Of a stretch of 64,000 nucleotides of DNA, positions 1 through 15,979 are shown piece after piece; positions within the stretch are counted from its first letter, which is position 1; each line of letters begins with the position of its first letter. Both the position numbers and the translations under genes were made by a program. The stretch spans positions 10,803,501 through 10,867,500 of the forward strand of contig NC_087152.1 of assembly GCF_035594125.1 (NCBI RefSeq), read 5' to 3'. This DNA is from Scylla paramamosain (lineage: Eukaryota; Arthropoda; Malacostraca; Decapoda; Portunidae). The notes beneath the pieces are model-generated. The model saw only the letters and a list, made by a program, of their open reading frames with translations, did not search any database and was not told the origin of the DNA.

Positions 1-105
1 CCGCCAGCCAGCCAGCGCAGCCCGCCCCACCTTGCCTAATAGGTAAGGAGATCCTGTATTTGATGGATATGTATTAGTCTTTGCCACCATTCCTATCCCC
101 CCCCT

Positions 106-2615
<2,510 letters not shown>

Positions 2616-2683
<68 letters not shown>

Positions 2684-2684
2684 C
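2616..2684. repeat. (AAC)23 microsatellite
   Basis: A perfect AAC trinucleotide array of 69 bp inside an A-rich tract at about 2530-2740. Confidence 0.97.
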
Positions 2685-2916
2685 GAAAAGAATTAAAAAA
2701 GAAGAATAAGATGAAGAACAAGAACAAGAAGAAATCAAATTAAATCCATATAATTATAGTTTCTCTCAGAAATTCACAGAATCCTCAAAATTCCCGGAGA
2801 TTCCAATAAGTCTAATATTTCATCATTGGTTTTTACAGATCCATATCCGTAGCTTTGTGTGAACCCCTCGCACCAACACAGCTGCCGCGCTGAAGGCTGA
2901 AAGAAGCTGGCAACCT

Positions 2917-3040
<124 letters not shown>

Positions 3041-3041
3041 G

Positions 3042-3894
<853 letters not shown>

Positions 3895-4440
3895 CGTTTG
3901 AATAAGGGAAGAAGGTTTAGGAGTATGAGGAGCAATGAGAGTGTAGGGACAAGGGGAAGGAAAAGGGGATGCTAGGAGAACTGGAAAATCATGGGTGTTT
4001 AGGGACAGAGGAACAGGGAAGTAAGACAGGATGTGCGTTGACAGGGAAGGTAAACTGAGAGACACAGGGATAAGGGAAGGTAAATGAAGGTGTAAGGGAC
4101 ATGGAAAAGAACAGAGAGTGAAGAGACAAGGAAAAAGAAGTGGAAGGTATAAGGAAAGAGAAATATAAGAACAGGGAAGAGAAGGACAGCAGGGGCAAGA
4201 AAAAGTAAATAGGAAAAAGAATAGGTATAAGAAAATAAAGAAGATACAATGATTACTGAAGGAAAATGGGTGTAAAAGTAGGAGAAATTAAAAAGGCTGT
4301 ATAGGGAAAGACACAGGTAAACAGGGAAGGGAAAACGGGTGCAAGGCCAGAGGAAAAGGAATGGGGGGAGTGAAGAGGCAGTGGAAGGGAAAAGGAGTGA
4401 AGCGGTCAGAGAGGGTAAGAGTAAAAGTTTTCTGCAAAGA
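3895..4440. repeat. Purine-rich degenerate minisatellite
   Basis: More than 500 bp of almost pure A+G with a loose recurring motif around ACAGGGAAGG, at irregular spacing. The opposite strand gives Ser/Phe/Leu-rich frames without domain character. This is probably an old tandem repeat, and the unit length is not clear by eye. Confidence 0.6.
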
Positions 4441-4475
4441 TTTATTTTTTTGTTTTTGTGCGAGTGTACCCTGTG

Positions 4476-5482
<1,007 letters not shown>

Positions 5483-5532
5483 GTTAACCTCTTTTTCTCG
5501 TTCTTCATACACACAGAAACACATACACACAG

Positions 5533-5534
<2 letters not shown>

Positions 5535-5626
<92 letters not shown>
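5535..5626. repeat. (AC)46 microsatellite
   Basis: An AC array of 92 bp preceded by degenerate ACACAGAA motifs. It pairs with the CT array 54 bp upstream. Confidence 0.97.
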
Positions 5627-5628
<2 letters not shown>

Positions 5629-6087
5629 TTTTGGAATCTTCGCAGTAGCACACTGATGAAGTTACCTGATGCCAATATTTCCCATTCTTTCCTCTACTAA
5701 AAGCATGTATATTTTCAAGGGGGAAAGTGGATATTCCTAGAGTGAGAAAGGTGATGCGTAGGATAATGCGCTGCCAGGCACGTTGCGTAGATGGCTGATC
5801 GGATGAAATGTAAAAAGTTAAAGACCATCACGGGCTGCCGACAGTGAAGCTCCTCCACACTTGGCGAGGCGCGGGCAGGACTGGGGTCCTGGCCACGGCG
5901 ATGCTTGCTAGCTGTCGCGGGGGAATTCACAAAAGGGATACAGCAGGTTGACAATGAACAATATCGCATTCACGTGAAATTCAGTAACATCCCTTCAACG
6001 TGCAGCGAACTGTCCCATGTCATGGTTCACTCCTCCGCGGCCCCTCCTGTGCCGCGGACATAAACGCCACCTACCCCTCCCTCCACG
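5627..6087. other. Non-coding stretch
   Basis: No recognisable gene or repeat. Open frames here are short and unrecognised. Confidence 0.55.
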
Positions 6088-6141
<54 letters not shown>

Positions 6142-6168
6142 GCACGCACGTACGCACGCACGAACACA

Positions 6169-6243
<75 letters not shown>
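6088..6243. repeat. Interrupted (AC)n array, left flank of the LINE
   Basis: AC repeats at 6088-6139 and 6171-6243 are separated by ACGC/ACGT variants. The array ends exactly where retrotransposon sequence begins, and a second AC array resumes after the retrotransposon tail at 7325. Confidence 0.95.
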
Positions 6244-6245
<2 letters not shown>

Positions 6246-7141
6246 CAAAAAAAGCCTTTGATCTTGTTGATCACACTGTTGTCATCAGCAAGGAAATAAG
6301 TCTGGTTCTCCCTCCTAAACTGGTAGCCGACTTCCTCACAGGGAGGCGTCAGGCCGTTCGCTATCAGGGCTCTGTCTCTAATTTCCAACAGCTGACATGT
6401 GGGGTCTCCCAGGGGGACCAAGATGGGTCCACTTTGCTTCCTCCTCCTCATAAACTATTCGCCACTGCAAGCAATTCTGGAGCGACTGCAGACGTGGACG
6501 GAGGAGAGCAGGATGACCATCAACCACAGCAAAACTGTGGTGATGCATTTCTGTACCTCCTCTGTACCAGTGCCCCCCCCCCAGCTCACAGTGGACCCTC
6601 ACCCCCTCCAGGTGGTCCGATGTGCCAACCTTCTTGGAGTCACGGTGGACGACCAGCTGACCTGGAAGCAGCATGTCGCCAGCACCGTAAGATCCGCTAC
6701 CTACAGGTTGCGTAGACTCAGGTCGCTGGGGACGCCCGACAGACGAGTTAAGGGGGGTGTACCTCACCTTCATCCTCTCCAAACTCATGTATGCCTCTCC
6801 AGCGTGGTCCTCCTCCCTCACACACACTCAACAGCTACAACTGGGGAGTGTGCAGAAAAGGGCGTGCAGGGTCATCCTTGGCCCTGCCTACATCACCTAT
6901 GATGAAGCCCTGATCACCCTGAGTCTGTCCAGACTATCCCACCAGGCACCGAGAGGCTCTGGAAAAGTTTGCAAGGGGACTGCTGCATCATCCACGTCTC
7001 AGACACATGCTGCCGCCTGACGCGCCTCGCCCGTTCCGTGCCACCAGACACCACAACAAGATAACGCCCCTAAAGGCGCCGCGCACGGACCGGTACAGAC
7101 TCAGCGCGATTCCCACCATGGTGCGAGCCATCAATCAATAG
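6244..7141 (+). pseudogene. LINE ORF2 fragment: reverse transcriptase and C-terminal region
   Basis: The reading begins with the RT motif A block ([12 protein letters not shown]), then a block with PPKLVADFLTGRRQAVR, then the motif B' region (LTCGVSQG near 6388-6412). There a frameshift moves it to the next frame (GTKMGPLCFLLLIN). The text then jumps directly to a post-palm segment (AILERLQTWTEESRMTINHSKT), so the catalytic YxDD box expected between them is missing, presumably through an internal deletion. Further frame changes occur near 6745 and 6935. The end reads AIPTMVRAINQ followed by a stop at 7139. The family is well supported by motif order, and the product is certainly inactive. Confidence 0.85.
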
Positions 7142-7216
7142 TATTTCCCTTCTAGATTAGACTTAGCTTTAGGATAAATGTTAAGTATTTCCCCACCCCC
7201 TCTGAAGAATAAACCG

Positions 7217-7217
<1 letters not shown>

Positions 7218-7305
<88 letters not shown>

Positions 7306-7320
7306 TATTATTATTATTAT

Positions 7321-7325
<5 letters not shown>
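7218..7325. repeat. (TTA)n LINE tail
   Basis: A TTA array of 108 bp with one ACC interruption near 7302. It directly follows AATAAACCG at the element's 3' end and is interpreted as the expanded 3' tail of the retrotransposon. Confidence 0.9.

Positions 7326-7405
<80 letters not shown>
7325..7405. repeat. (AC)40 microsatellite, right flank of the LINE
   Basis: An AC array starts at the last base of the TTA tail. Together with the AC array ending at 6243 it brackets the LINE. Confidence 0.95.
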
Positions 7406-7406
<1 letters not shown>

Positions 7407-7477
7407 CACACACACATACGTGAAAATTCAGTTATTTTCCAGACATGCTTATTTTTGTATACATATGCACTTTTCAT

Positions 7478-7625
7478 TCTATGTGTAAGAGGAGCTTTGG
7501 CCAAGGGCAACAAAAAATGCTGAAAAAAGGGTCACTTGAAGGTGTCATTCATCAAAGAGTGGAGTAAAAAAAAATATCCAAAATTTGAGAAGTGTCTTAA
7601 AACCTTTCTCTTGACAGCTAGCGGT
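7478..7625 (+). mobile_element. Dispersed SINE-like repeat fragment
   Basis: It contains GGCCAAGGGCAACAAAAA and, about 95 bp on, GTGTCTTAAAACCT...CTCTTGA. The first block is the reverse complement of a block at 17426-17440 and relates to one at 11740-11760. The second relates to 13493-13520. Recurrence at four sites in both orientations marks it as an old dispersed repeat. No coding sequence is seen. Confidence 0.55.
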
Positions 7626-7792
7626 ACAAAACACTAATCAACAATTAGTCAAATTGCATCTAAAGGTTGCTGTACTGAACCATTAATTATCTTCTATTAC
7701 GGGCAAGAGTTTTATCTTCGAAGCAATGTAATTACATACATTGTAATTTTTTTTTTAACTTAAGGATATTAAGCTACGTTATGGGTAACTAT

Positions 7793-8035
<243 letters not shown>

Positions 8036-8150
8036 GGCTTCTCTCCCGTCACGCTGCTGTCCTGTTGGCTTAATAATAGATAAGTACAGAACGTCAGCCA
8101 GGCTTGTTACCTTGCTTCCCTGGTGACTAACAATCTTGTCCTTCCACCTC

Positions 8151-8310
8151 CAGTATTCATAAACGTTTCGCTTTCTCATGAAGACTGCTTACAAAGGCCA
8201 CAGGGATGTTTACTCACTTTCTCATTACATTTTTTTTTTCGTTGATGGTGTAGAATACTTGTTAGATAATCACTAGTCATGAAAACACACCTTGCACAAT
8301 ACTTTTCATT
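8151..8310 (+). mobile_element. Dispersed repeat copy (AAAGGCCACAGRGATG family), copy 1
   Basis: It shares CCAGTATTCA...AAACGTTT.GCT...ACAAAGGCCACAGGGATG with 8649-8810. Related copies lie at 20040-20190 and, on the minus strand, at 62371-62500. It has no coding content and is probably an old SINE or a LINE 3' end. Confidence 0.55.
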
Positions 8311-8325
8311 AGAGTCTGATAAATG

Positions 8326-8327
<2 letters not shown>

Positions 8328-8365
<38 letters not shown>
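8328..8365. repeat. (GT)19 microsatellite
   Basis: A perfect GT array of 38 bp. Confidence 0.95.
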
Positions 8366-8368
<3 letters not shown>

Positions 8369-8648
8369 AACTATAAACGATCCACACCACACACGTATAC
8401 ATAAACAAATCTTTTAAAAAGACACAGACATCTTCAAGTCTAGCAGCCTTAACCAAACTACGAAGTATCCTAACAGTACACGATGCACCGGGGCACCTGA
8501 CCATCGGCTTGTGTTGCCTGACCCTGCGTGCCTGCCGCCAACACGCTGCGAGCACACTAACACTCCCACACACGCAATAGCTCTGTCAAGACAATCAGTA
8601 ATACACACAAGTACACACATTTCACATTTTAAGTCAACCGACACAGAG
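8366..8648. other. Non-coding stretch
   Basis: No feature seen. Confidence 0.5.
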
Positions 8649-8810
8649 GCCAGTATTCAAACGTTTTGCTCTCTTACCACGACTATTTTCAAAGGCCATA
8701 GAGATGATTAGCTGGGTTTTCAAGAGTGTTTCTCCCTTGAATAATGCAGAAATCATGTTAATCTGTCATTAGAGCCGTAAAGACACTATTAAAAACCCGT
8801 GTCACTTCAA
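8649..8810 (+). mobile_element. Dispersed repeat copy (AAAGGCCACAGRGATG family), copy 2
   Basis: It contains CCAGTATTCAAACGTTTTGC and TTCAAAGGCCATAGAGATGA, then AATAATGCAGAAATCATGTT. The order of blocks matches copies at 8151 and 20040, which supports one family. No open frame of interest. Confidence 0.6.
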
Positions 8811-9865
8811 CTAAACTAGAGCTTTTCGAATGTAGTAGAAATGCAGCGCGGAAGTGTTTCAGAATATGGTACATAGTCACGAGGTTACGCCCTTTAATGA
8901 CGAATGACGCAACGGTCCCCTTGTGCACGTAAGTCAGCACGAGAGGCACGATCAGCTGTGACGTGGCAAGAGCCTTTCCCCCAGTGCACTATGGAATTTC
9001 ATTAGCACGCCTTCACCTCGAGCGCTCCTCCTGCAGGGCACATCTCTTATGTCATGGCGTAATTTCCTTTTTGTGCTGTTAACGATAAACGATGTAATAT
9101 TTTCCTTTATACGTACATTTCCAAGTTTAAAGGTTGTGATGAAAGGGAAGGGCTAGGCAAGGCGGGGCGCGGCGAGGCGGGGCTGCAAGGCGAGAGAGGG
9201 AAGGGTGTTATTAGGAGAGTTCAGTATCGTAAACCATCATGACAGAATTTAGCAGTTTCCAATACCACGCGAGGGCAGTAATTTGGAGGCGGGTTTTACG
9301 GCGGTACTCATAAGGTGCGTACCAGCCCAGCCTGCCGTCCCGCCCCTTGCTTGTCAGACCCGCCCTGCACCTTTACTCCACTCCACTCCACTGCCCCCAT
9401 TCTGCCTTGCCCTAAGCTGCTTCCCCCCCTATTCCACACAGCCTTATCCTCCTCCATCTCGCCTCGCTTCGTCCTGCCTCTATCCGGTCTGCCTCTATCC
9501 GCTTCACTCTAACCCGCTCTGCTCCACAACGGCTCTTCCTCCGCCACACTTCGCCCGTTTTCCTTCATTCGTTTCTTAATGAAGAACGAAAACTACGAGC
9601 CATAATTCTCAGAGCAATTTCTTTCCCACAAGGAGAGATGGACACACAGGGAGGGAATTAGGTAAGTACATACATTGTGTAGTTAGATAATGAACGCAAT
9701 TTATATACGGAAGCTATTTTTACTAGATCGGTCAGTTTGCCGGCAATGAAATCCCTTTCCATGCCAGTTACATGCGACAATTTCCGACTAATCAGCTGAT
9801 ATCCCTGTTTTCCGTCAACTGCATTCCGATACAGGTGATGAAGGTTCACTCAACCGCGCTGGACT

Positions 9866-9868
<3 letters not shown>
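8811..9868. other. Non-coding stretch
   Basis: No gene recognised. Positions 9150-9200 are rich in GGCG/GGGC, and 9350-9570 are C/T-rich with irregular CCTC/CCAC motifs. Confidence 0.55.
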
Positions 9869-9954
<86 letters not shown>

Positions 9955-9965
9955 ACACACACACA
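9869..9965. repeat. (AC)n microsatellite
   Basis: 97 bp of AC with one AT substitution near 9950. Confidence 0.97.
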
Positions 9966-10184
9966 AACGGAAATGACAGCTTGGATGCGGCGAAATGAGA
10001 ATAAAATGATAAATTAATACTGGATAAAAGTCCGGATGAAGAAGAGTAACAAGTGGAGTCCTTCACACGTCAGTATTAGCTGATGAAAGTGACGAGGCGT
10101 GGACAGTCGTTCGTTCACCTGCAAATTATACTAAGCTGTTAATTAACCTATTGAGTGGTGATGACACGATGACCACTTCGACAG

Positions 10185-10470
10185 CTTCTTCTTCTTCTTC
10201 TTCTTCTTCTTTTTCTTGATGTGGTCGGCCATTCTTGTATGTTGTCAGCAATAACTTCTGCCTAGTGCATCCTCATACTCCGGCCGCAGCTGTCTGATGT
10301 CTCTCTCGATTCCATCTCTTCCTCTCCTAGTTCTTCTTCCCTCCACCTGGCTCCTCTGCTGGGTCATCCTCTTCTATCCTGGTCACATGTCCATACCACC
10401 TCAAACATAAAACATTCTTGCCTTCTCTACGATTCGCACAACTCCTGCCCCCATTCTGATGTCCTCATTC
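10185..10470 (-). mobile_element. RTE-like LINE 3' end with (GAA)n tail
   Basis: Read on the minus strand, 10378-10404 encodes LRWYGHVTR. It is preceded by a VRIVEKAR-like segment and followed by acidic residues and a PGGGKK-like basic stretch. This is the characteristic C-terminus of RTE/BovB-type LINE polyproteins just before the stop. The minus-strand 3' end runs into a GAA simple-repeat tail (TTC on the plus strand at 10185-10217). Frameshifts and stops show that it is decayed, and only the last few hundred bases remain. Assignment to RTE rests on the WYGHV motif and the simple tail. Confidence 0.7.
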
Positions 10471-10814
10471 CTTCTTTGGACAGTTCACAGAGCCAAAATA
10501 AGACAGCTGTACACACTAGAGTATTTGAATTAGTATTCCATCCTTCCCTCCCTTTGCTGCCAATTCCTATGTATTTTGAAATGATACGCTTAAATTTGCA
10601 ACACATCATTTTTCATTTATTCATAGCATTCAAAGGGTTGAATATTACGAAGAATGCATACTGTTAAGATGGGGGTATTTGGACAACATACTGAAATGAA
10701 GCTAAAAGATGGAAAGCGATAGGAAATGGAGTTTAACGTCAAGAAGTGTGAAATGTTAATTGATGAAAATGAATAAAAGACTAGAGAGACCACTGTTATT
10801 CAGAAAACAAATGT

Positions 10815-10851
<37 letters not shown>

Positions 10852-11124
10852 AAAAGACTTCGGAAGAAAAAGACTAGTTGGACATACTATCTAATGGCAA
10901 AACAAATGAAAAGAAAATAAAGAACGACGGAAGGAAAGACTCAGAATTAACATTTATCACTAACTGGTCAGCAAGATGACATAAAAACAGGATTAACGAA
11001 GAAACATATACTTGTTGAAAAAATAAAAGAAAAGTATTCACTCTCTGGATGAGATGATAAAGAAACTGTGTATTCAGTATTTGCCGAAGATTGGAATATG
11101 TAGGCGTGGTCACTGCAGGAAAAG
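10471..11124. other. Non-coding stretch with a short AC array
   Basis: No gene seen. An AC array of 32 bp lies at 10817-10848. Confidence 0.55.
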
Positions 11125-11330
11125 GAAAGGAAGGAAGGAAGGAAGGAAGGAAGGAAGGAAGGAAGGAAGGAAGGAAGGAAGGAAGGAAGGAAGGAAGGAA
11201 GGAAGGAAGGAAGAAAAAGAAATAAAGAAAAAAGAAAGGAAGAAAGAAAGAAAGAAGGAAGGAAGAATACAAAGAGAAAAACAAAAACGAAAGAATCCAG
11301 AAAAGAAGAAAGGAAGCAAGGAAGATTAAA
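11125..11330. repeat. (GGAA)22 tetranucleotide array with degenerate GAAA extension
   Basis: A near-perfect GGAA array at 11125-11213 is followed by irregular GAAA/GGAA sequence to about 11330. The Leu-Pro-Ser frames on the minus strand are artefacts. Confidence 0.95.
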
Positions 11331-11345
11331 AGAATACAAAGAGCA

Positions 11346-11540
11346 GGAGGCAGGATGACCCCGAGTTTGAGAGACTTACTGTTTGAGGAAAGACTGTTGA
11401 GACCGAGACTCCCAGACCAGAAGGAAGAGATCTCGAAGGGAGTGGGAAGAGTAGATAAAGATCAGTTTGTGAGATGCAAGTCATGGAAAAGTAGATTAGG
11501 ACAGTTTTCAGGAAGAATACATAAGAGCATCTAACTTCCC
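11346..11540 (+). pseudogene. LINE ORF2 C-terminal fragment
   Basis: The plus frame from about 11354 reads MTPSLRDLLFEERLLRPRLP, then a charged segment. It resembles the C-terminal region of CR1-like LINE ORF2 proteins, in which a conserved LRDLLxEERLxRLxLP block follows the RT domain. It degrades after about 60 codons and no start or RT motif is present. The retroposon 3' end at 15980-16168 could belong to the same family (inference). Confidence 0.5.
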
Positions 11541-11689
11541 ATTGAAAGGACAGACAAAAATAGACAGAGACAGGTAAGCAGATGACAAGACCAAACGAAT
11601 CCTATCGCTCTAATTTTTTTTTTTAATCATAATATTACTCTTTCAAGTGGGAGGTTTCAAAATATTTATCCTCCAATTTTGGATCATTC

Positions 11690-11790
11690 TTTAGGTTTTA
11701 TCTGTAGTGACTGGCACCTCAATGGGACTTTATTTTCTTCATTTTCGTTGTCCAGGGCCAGTGTCGCTCTTACATAAAGGAAAGCCAATG
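11690..11790 (-). mobile_element. SINE-like dispersed repeat fragment
   Basis: The blocks CACCTCAATGGGACTTT, GTTGTCCAGGGCCAGTG and CTCTTACATAAA occur in the same order as TCTCAGTGGGATTTT, GGTGCCCTTGGCC and CTCCTACATAAA at 17382-17457. The reverse complement matches the block at 7478-7520. The strand is given relative to the 7478 copy. Confidence 0.5.
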
Positions 11791-13271
11791 AATTAATGTT
11801 AAGGTGTTTGTAACTATGATCTAGAAGGGACACGAACAACGAGTATACACTGTTTCCATGTTAACAAACCTGGTATAGTATGGTCCACTGAATCACGATA
11901 GTGTTCATCACGGCAGTCTCAGTATCACTTGACTATTCCCTACAGTTGAAATAAAATATAAGAACGTAAAGATATAAGGAGACTGCAAAACGCTTCATGA
12001 CATACACAAGCTCCTACATTTCATCTAAATATCTCCTACCACAGACGTGGGACTAGGGAGAAGTAAAATAGGGTTGTAGAAATAAAATAGAGTTGTTTCA
12101 GTGCTCGTAAATCCTCTTCAGTATTCGTTAACTCTGACTGTTAATGGCAAATGTAATTTTATTTTCACCAATCCTAGGCAATTTTATTCATCAAAAATTA
12201 AGCTACAATTGCGAAAAAAGAAAAAATTGGTGGACATTCGATGACATTTTTTGCTGTACGCTTACTCTTTCAAAACCCTCAGATAAACTTTCATAAGACT
12301 ATAATATCCAGATGAGAAGCTGTAGCAGTCAAAGGATCAAGAGCTCAGTCATTTTCCTATGTATGTGTCTAGACTTTCATAAACAATTCCGCTGATCCTT
12401 CTTAACCAATATCCTAAATCAGTTGTTACATTTTCAAGGGCAGTAGGGTTTATCAGGCCGATTTTAGCGCATGATTTTGCATTGTTCCCTCTCTCAGCTG
12501 GTGTGACAATATGCATCGCGTCATGAATGAGGATTAAAAAGGTTGTTTAATCATATAGTATTACGTTGCCACTATATTGAATAACTTTTTTTTTTTTTTT
12601 TACTATTTAATACAACCCTGCATGTATTGGCTTTACTCCTTGCCTCGCTGCACTACCGGAAAAAGGTTAAAGCTTATTCGTGACTGTAATCCCTTGATAT
12701 TTAGTGCCCCACATACTTTTTTTTTTTTGTTTTATTACACGCATTTCGTAATATATTTTTTCGGCTCTTCCTGTTACGTAGGGATTGGAATTTGTTTATG
12801 CTGAGCAGCTTTTCTCTTTTTTTACTAGTGTTTTTTTAAGTTAAATAAGTTTTGTTCGCGTGTTGTTTCATCCAAAATTGTGCTGCAACCAAATTTTGCG
12901 TGAGATGAATTATTATGAAATATATTACAAACCCACTCGTACAGTGCATTTCTAAATATATGCTTATGGGATTTAAGTAAAGTGACGTATTCAAAGTAGA
13001 TCTATTCTCATATGACAACCCTTTGTCTTCTTTTCACTTCCCAACAGATAGAACAGCAATCCTATCAGCCGAGGAGTCTTCAAAATCCCTCCATATCTGC
13101 ATGTAATAGAAAGAGTCACAAGCCCCGCCATCCCAGCCGTCCCTCGTTTCAAACAAGATTTTCCCCCCTCGCTGACATCCTCCCAAGCTGTAACGTCCTC
13201 GCCGAAAACCTTGTAACTGACCACGCAAATTTCACATCCACGCCATACTCCGCTTGTCATTCTCTCCTGCA

Positions 13272-13272
<1 letters not shown>
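11791..13272. other. AT-rich non-coding stretch
   Basis: No gene seen. T runs lie at 12587-12601 and 12718-12728. Confidence 0.6.

Positions 13273-13355
<83 letters not shown>
13273..13355. repeat. (TC)41 microsatellite
   Basis: A perfect TC array of 83 bp. Confidence 0.97.
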
Positions 13356-13357
<2 letters not shown>

Positions 13358-13484
13358 CACAGTTTAGCAAGGGAACCCTCGAAGATAATGACTTCTTTTT
13401 TCAGGTATGAAGGAGGTTGGTCAACTGCACCAAACAGTTTTAAAACAATTTTAAAAAGTTAACCGATTTATGTAGTTTCGGAGG

Positions 13485-13560
13485 TGTCTTGATACTTCTT
13501 TTCTGAACAAGAACAAAAGAAATACTCAGACAGCTCCAAAGTTTACCAGCATCATGTCTG
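13485..13560 (+). mobile_element. Dispersed repeat fragment
   Basis: GGTGTCTTGATACTTCTTTT, followed by a block ending in CCAAAGTTTACCAGC, matches the downstream part of the family seen at 7478-7625. It is diverged and short. Confidence 0.4.
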
Positions 13561-14059
13561 CCATTGTTTCAACACTAATTACCCTCCCCCACGATTATCA
13601 AGTTCCTCTCCTGAACCAGCGGCTCAATTATATTCCAGAGTTCAATGGTATTCTGATGCCGGAATTCCGACGCAGTAGTTTTATCTATTGTCGGATATAA
13701 ACCGAAAATAAAACGTTCCCTGCCGGCCAAAAAAGCACACTCACTGAACAAAAGGTTATTACACATTGCAGCTACATTATATAAACGAGATTCTCTGTGC
13801 CCGAAATCATGGTGTGAATTTAATCAATGACTTTTATTCATAGTTATTAACAATGTTGTCTGATTAAGGTTTCAACAATATCTATCATACATCGTGAAAC
13901 TAATGTATTTATAATTAACGTGTTATCGTGTCAACTTCCTGGAAAACAGAGGTGACGTTATCAGTCTCATCATGAAGATCAATACGACCTCACGAGAACA
14001 CCCATCACTGCTTCTGGCAAGCCCAACTTAACTACACGTACTTCATGAAAATGGAACAG
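13561..14059. other. Non-coding stretch
   Basis: No gene or repeat recognised. Confidence 0.5.
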
Positions 14060-14420
14060 GTTAAAATAAAAGAAAAGAAAAAGGAAAAGTGAATAGAATA
14101 AAATAAAAAGAACACAAAAGAAATAGAACAAAACAGAATGAAATAGATACAAAAATAGAACAGAATAGACTAAAAGAAAAGAAAAATAAATGGAACAGAA
14201 TAGAATAAGAGAAAAGAAAAAAAAATAGATCACAGTAGAAAATGAAGGAAAAAGAAAATAGAACAGAACAGAATAATAAAAAAGAAAAAATACAATAGAA
14301 CAGAATAGTATAAAGGAAAAACAAAATTAAACAATAGAACAAAAGAAAAGGAAAAAAGAAAATAGAAATAATAATATAAAATGAAAGAAAATGAAAACAG
14401 AACAGAATAAAACATCTATT
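14060..14420. repeat. A-rich minisatellite (AGAACAGAATAGAATAAAAG-like)
   Basis: About 360 bp made of variants of AATAGAACAGAATA and AAAAGAAAAG at irregular spacing of roughly 20-30 bp. The Phe/Tyr/Leu-rich frames on the minus strand come from this repeat. Confidence 0.75.
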
Positions 14421-14504
14421 ATCATCTACAATTTCTCAGGCACTTATTTTTTTTTTTTTCTACTATCGTCTCTCAAATAGTTCTGTAGCATGGAAGAGAC
14501 AAAA

Positions 14505-14527
14505 AATAAATAAATAAATAAATAATC
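14505..14527. repeat. (AAAT)n short array
   Basis: A short AAAT tetranucleotide run. Confidence 0.85.
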
Positions 14528-14599
14528 TATTCTGTTCTTTTCTGTGTGTGTCCAGGCATATACTTCTTTACATTGCTTTAGCTACTGACAACGAGTGAC

Positions 14600-15125
14600 T
14601 GCAGCAATGAAAGGGTTAAAAGTCAATATTTTCATGAGTTCCGTCACTATTAACACGAGCTCAACTAAACTACTCGAGCCACATGACTCTCTAACATTAG
14701 CATTACTTTTCTAGGGCAACGATTTAATGAATATATAAAACACTCCCAGTACTTAACATAGTCGCCATTCCCGTCAGTTACATCACTATTAAGACGAGCT
14801 CAACTTAAGTACACGTGCCTCATGACTCTTTCACAACATTACTAATAACTAAACTAATCGTGTCTCATGACTTTACCATTGATGAAGAATTACCGATCAA
14901 GGGGAACAATCTCATGAATACATAAAACACATCAGATACTTTACAGTCACCATTCCCACCAGTTCCATCACTTTTAACACTACCAAACTACACACACGTT
15001 CTCCGTGACCCTTTAGCATTGTTCAGTTGGCATTCATTACCTACCGCAACGATTTCATAAATATATAAAATACTTGAAATATTTAGCACACGGTCACCAT
15101 TATCATCGGTTTTATCACTATCAAT
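14600..15125. repeat. Diverged tandem repeat, 140-180 bp period
   Basis: An anchor of the form RGTTNCATCACTATTAA occurs near 14637, 14775, 14959 and 15109. Each is followed by GAGCTCAAC- or CATGACTC-like blocks and ATRTATAAAACAC-like blocks. Spacing is uneven and copies are well diverged. Confidence 0.65.
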
Positions 15126-15293
15126 ACCATTACCACTGCTATTATCAACTTTGTCATCACATTTTTCAAACATTTCTCAAAAAAAAAAAAAAACGGTGAC
15201 CTTTATTAACATCATTATCCTTATCATCACATAATACGACCGTCATCATCCGGCACCAAAATATTACTGTCATTATCGTCCTCCCCAACACAC

Positions 15294-15327
15294 CCACCAC
15301 CACCACCACCACCACCACCACCACCAC
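15294..15327. repeat. (ACC)11 microsatellite
   Basis: An ACC trinucleotide array of about 34 bp. Confidence 0.93.
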
Positions 15328-15979
15328 TGCCGCCACCACTGCTGCTGTTAATTATCGAGCTGAGATGAGGCAGCAACGTGACGAAAGTGAGTGGCAGGTG
15401 GCAAGCACGGCCGCCACTCCTGCAGTCTAATAACCTGCCATGTGTCTCTCTTTCAAAGCTGTAAAAATATTATTTGAGTCTTTCTTTCCACACCACACCA
15501 CTTTAACCACACTGAGTCATTAGTTTGCACGTATCTCCCTTTCAAGGTTATAATAACGTTTCAGCATGTTTTTTTTTTTTTTTTCTATAGATCCTTCCTA
15601 AACAATAGGATATTATAATGCCATAAGAATTCAAATTCAATAGTTTTTTCTAGTATTTTTTTCACTTCACCTTCTTGAATATCTCTTGATTTTGATGCAC
15701 ATTATGAAGCTTTCAATATCATTTCTTTGACTATACAGAAGACATTATTTTGTTCTCGAGTGTCTCCGCTGCCCCTGCAGTCGTAAACAGTGTTACTCAT
15801 AAAATCTGTTACACAAGTCCTGGAGTTATATCTCGTTTCCAGTATCCAGTACAGCTCACAGTGCGGCATAAAGGGCCACTGTCCACCGTCCACTGCGAAT
15901 CTCTCATCTTACTCTTAACATCAAACACTTCGTCAATATCTCGGTGGCAGTGTACTGGATCTGATCTGGCAGTGGTCTG
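15328..15979. other. Non-coding stretch
   Basis: No gene seen. A T run lies at 15570-15584. Confidence 0.5.

Larger units (their letters stand above)
6244..7325 (+). mobile_element. 5'-truncated non-LTR retrotransposon (LINE) with (TTA)n tail
   Basis: This is the 3' part of a LINE. It starts inside the reverse transcriptase domain at 6244, runs through the C-terminal part of ORF2 to a stop at 7139-7141, then has a short 3' untranslated stretch ending in AATAAA-like sequence and a TTA-repeat tail (7218-7325). Both flanks are AC microsatellite, so the element appears to have inserted into an AC array. The clade is not resolved by eye; RT spacing and the simple-sequence tail suggest a CR1/Jockey-group element. 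It is dead: 5'-truncated, frameshifted and internally deleted. Confidence 0.85.
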
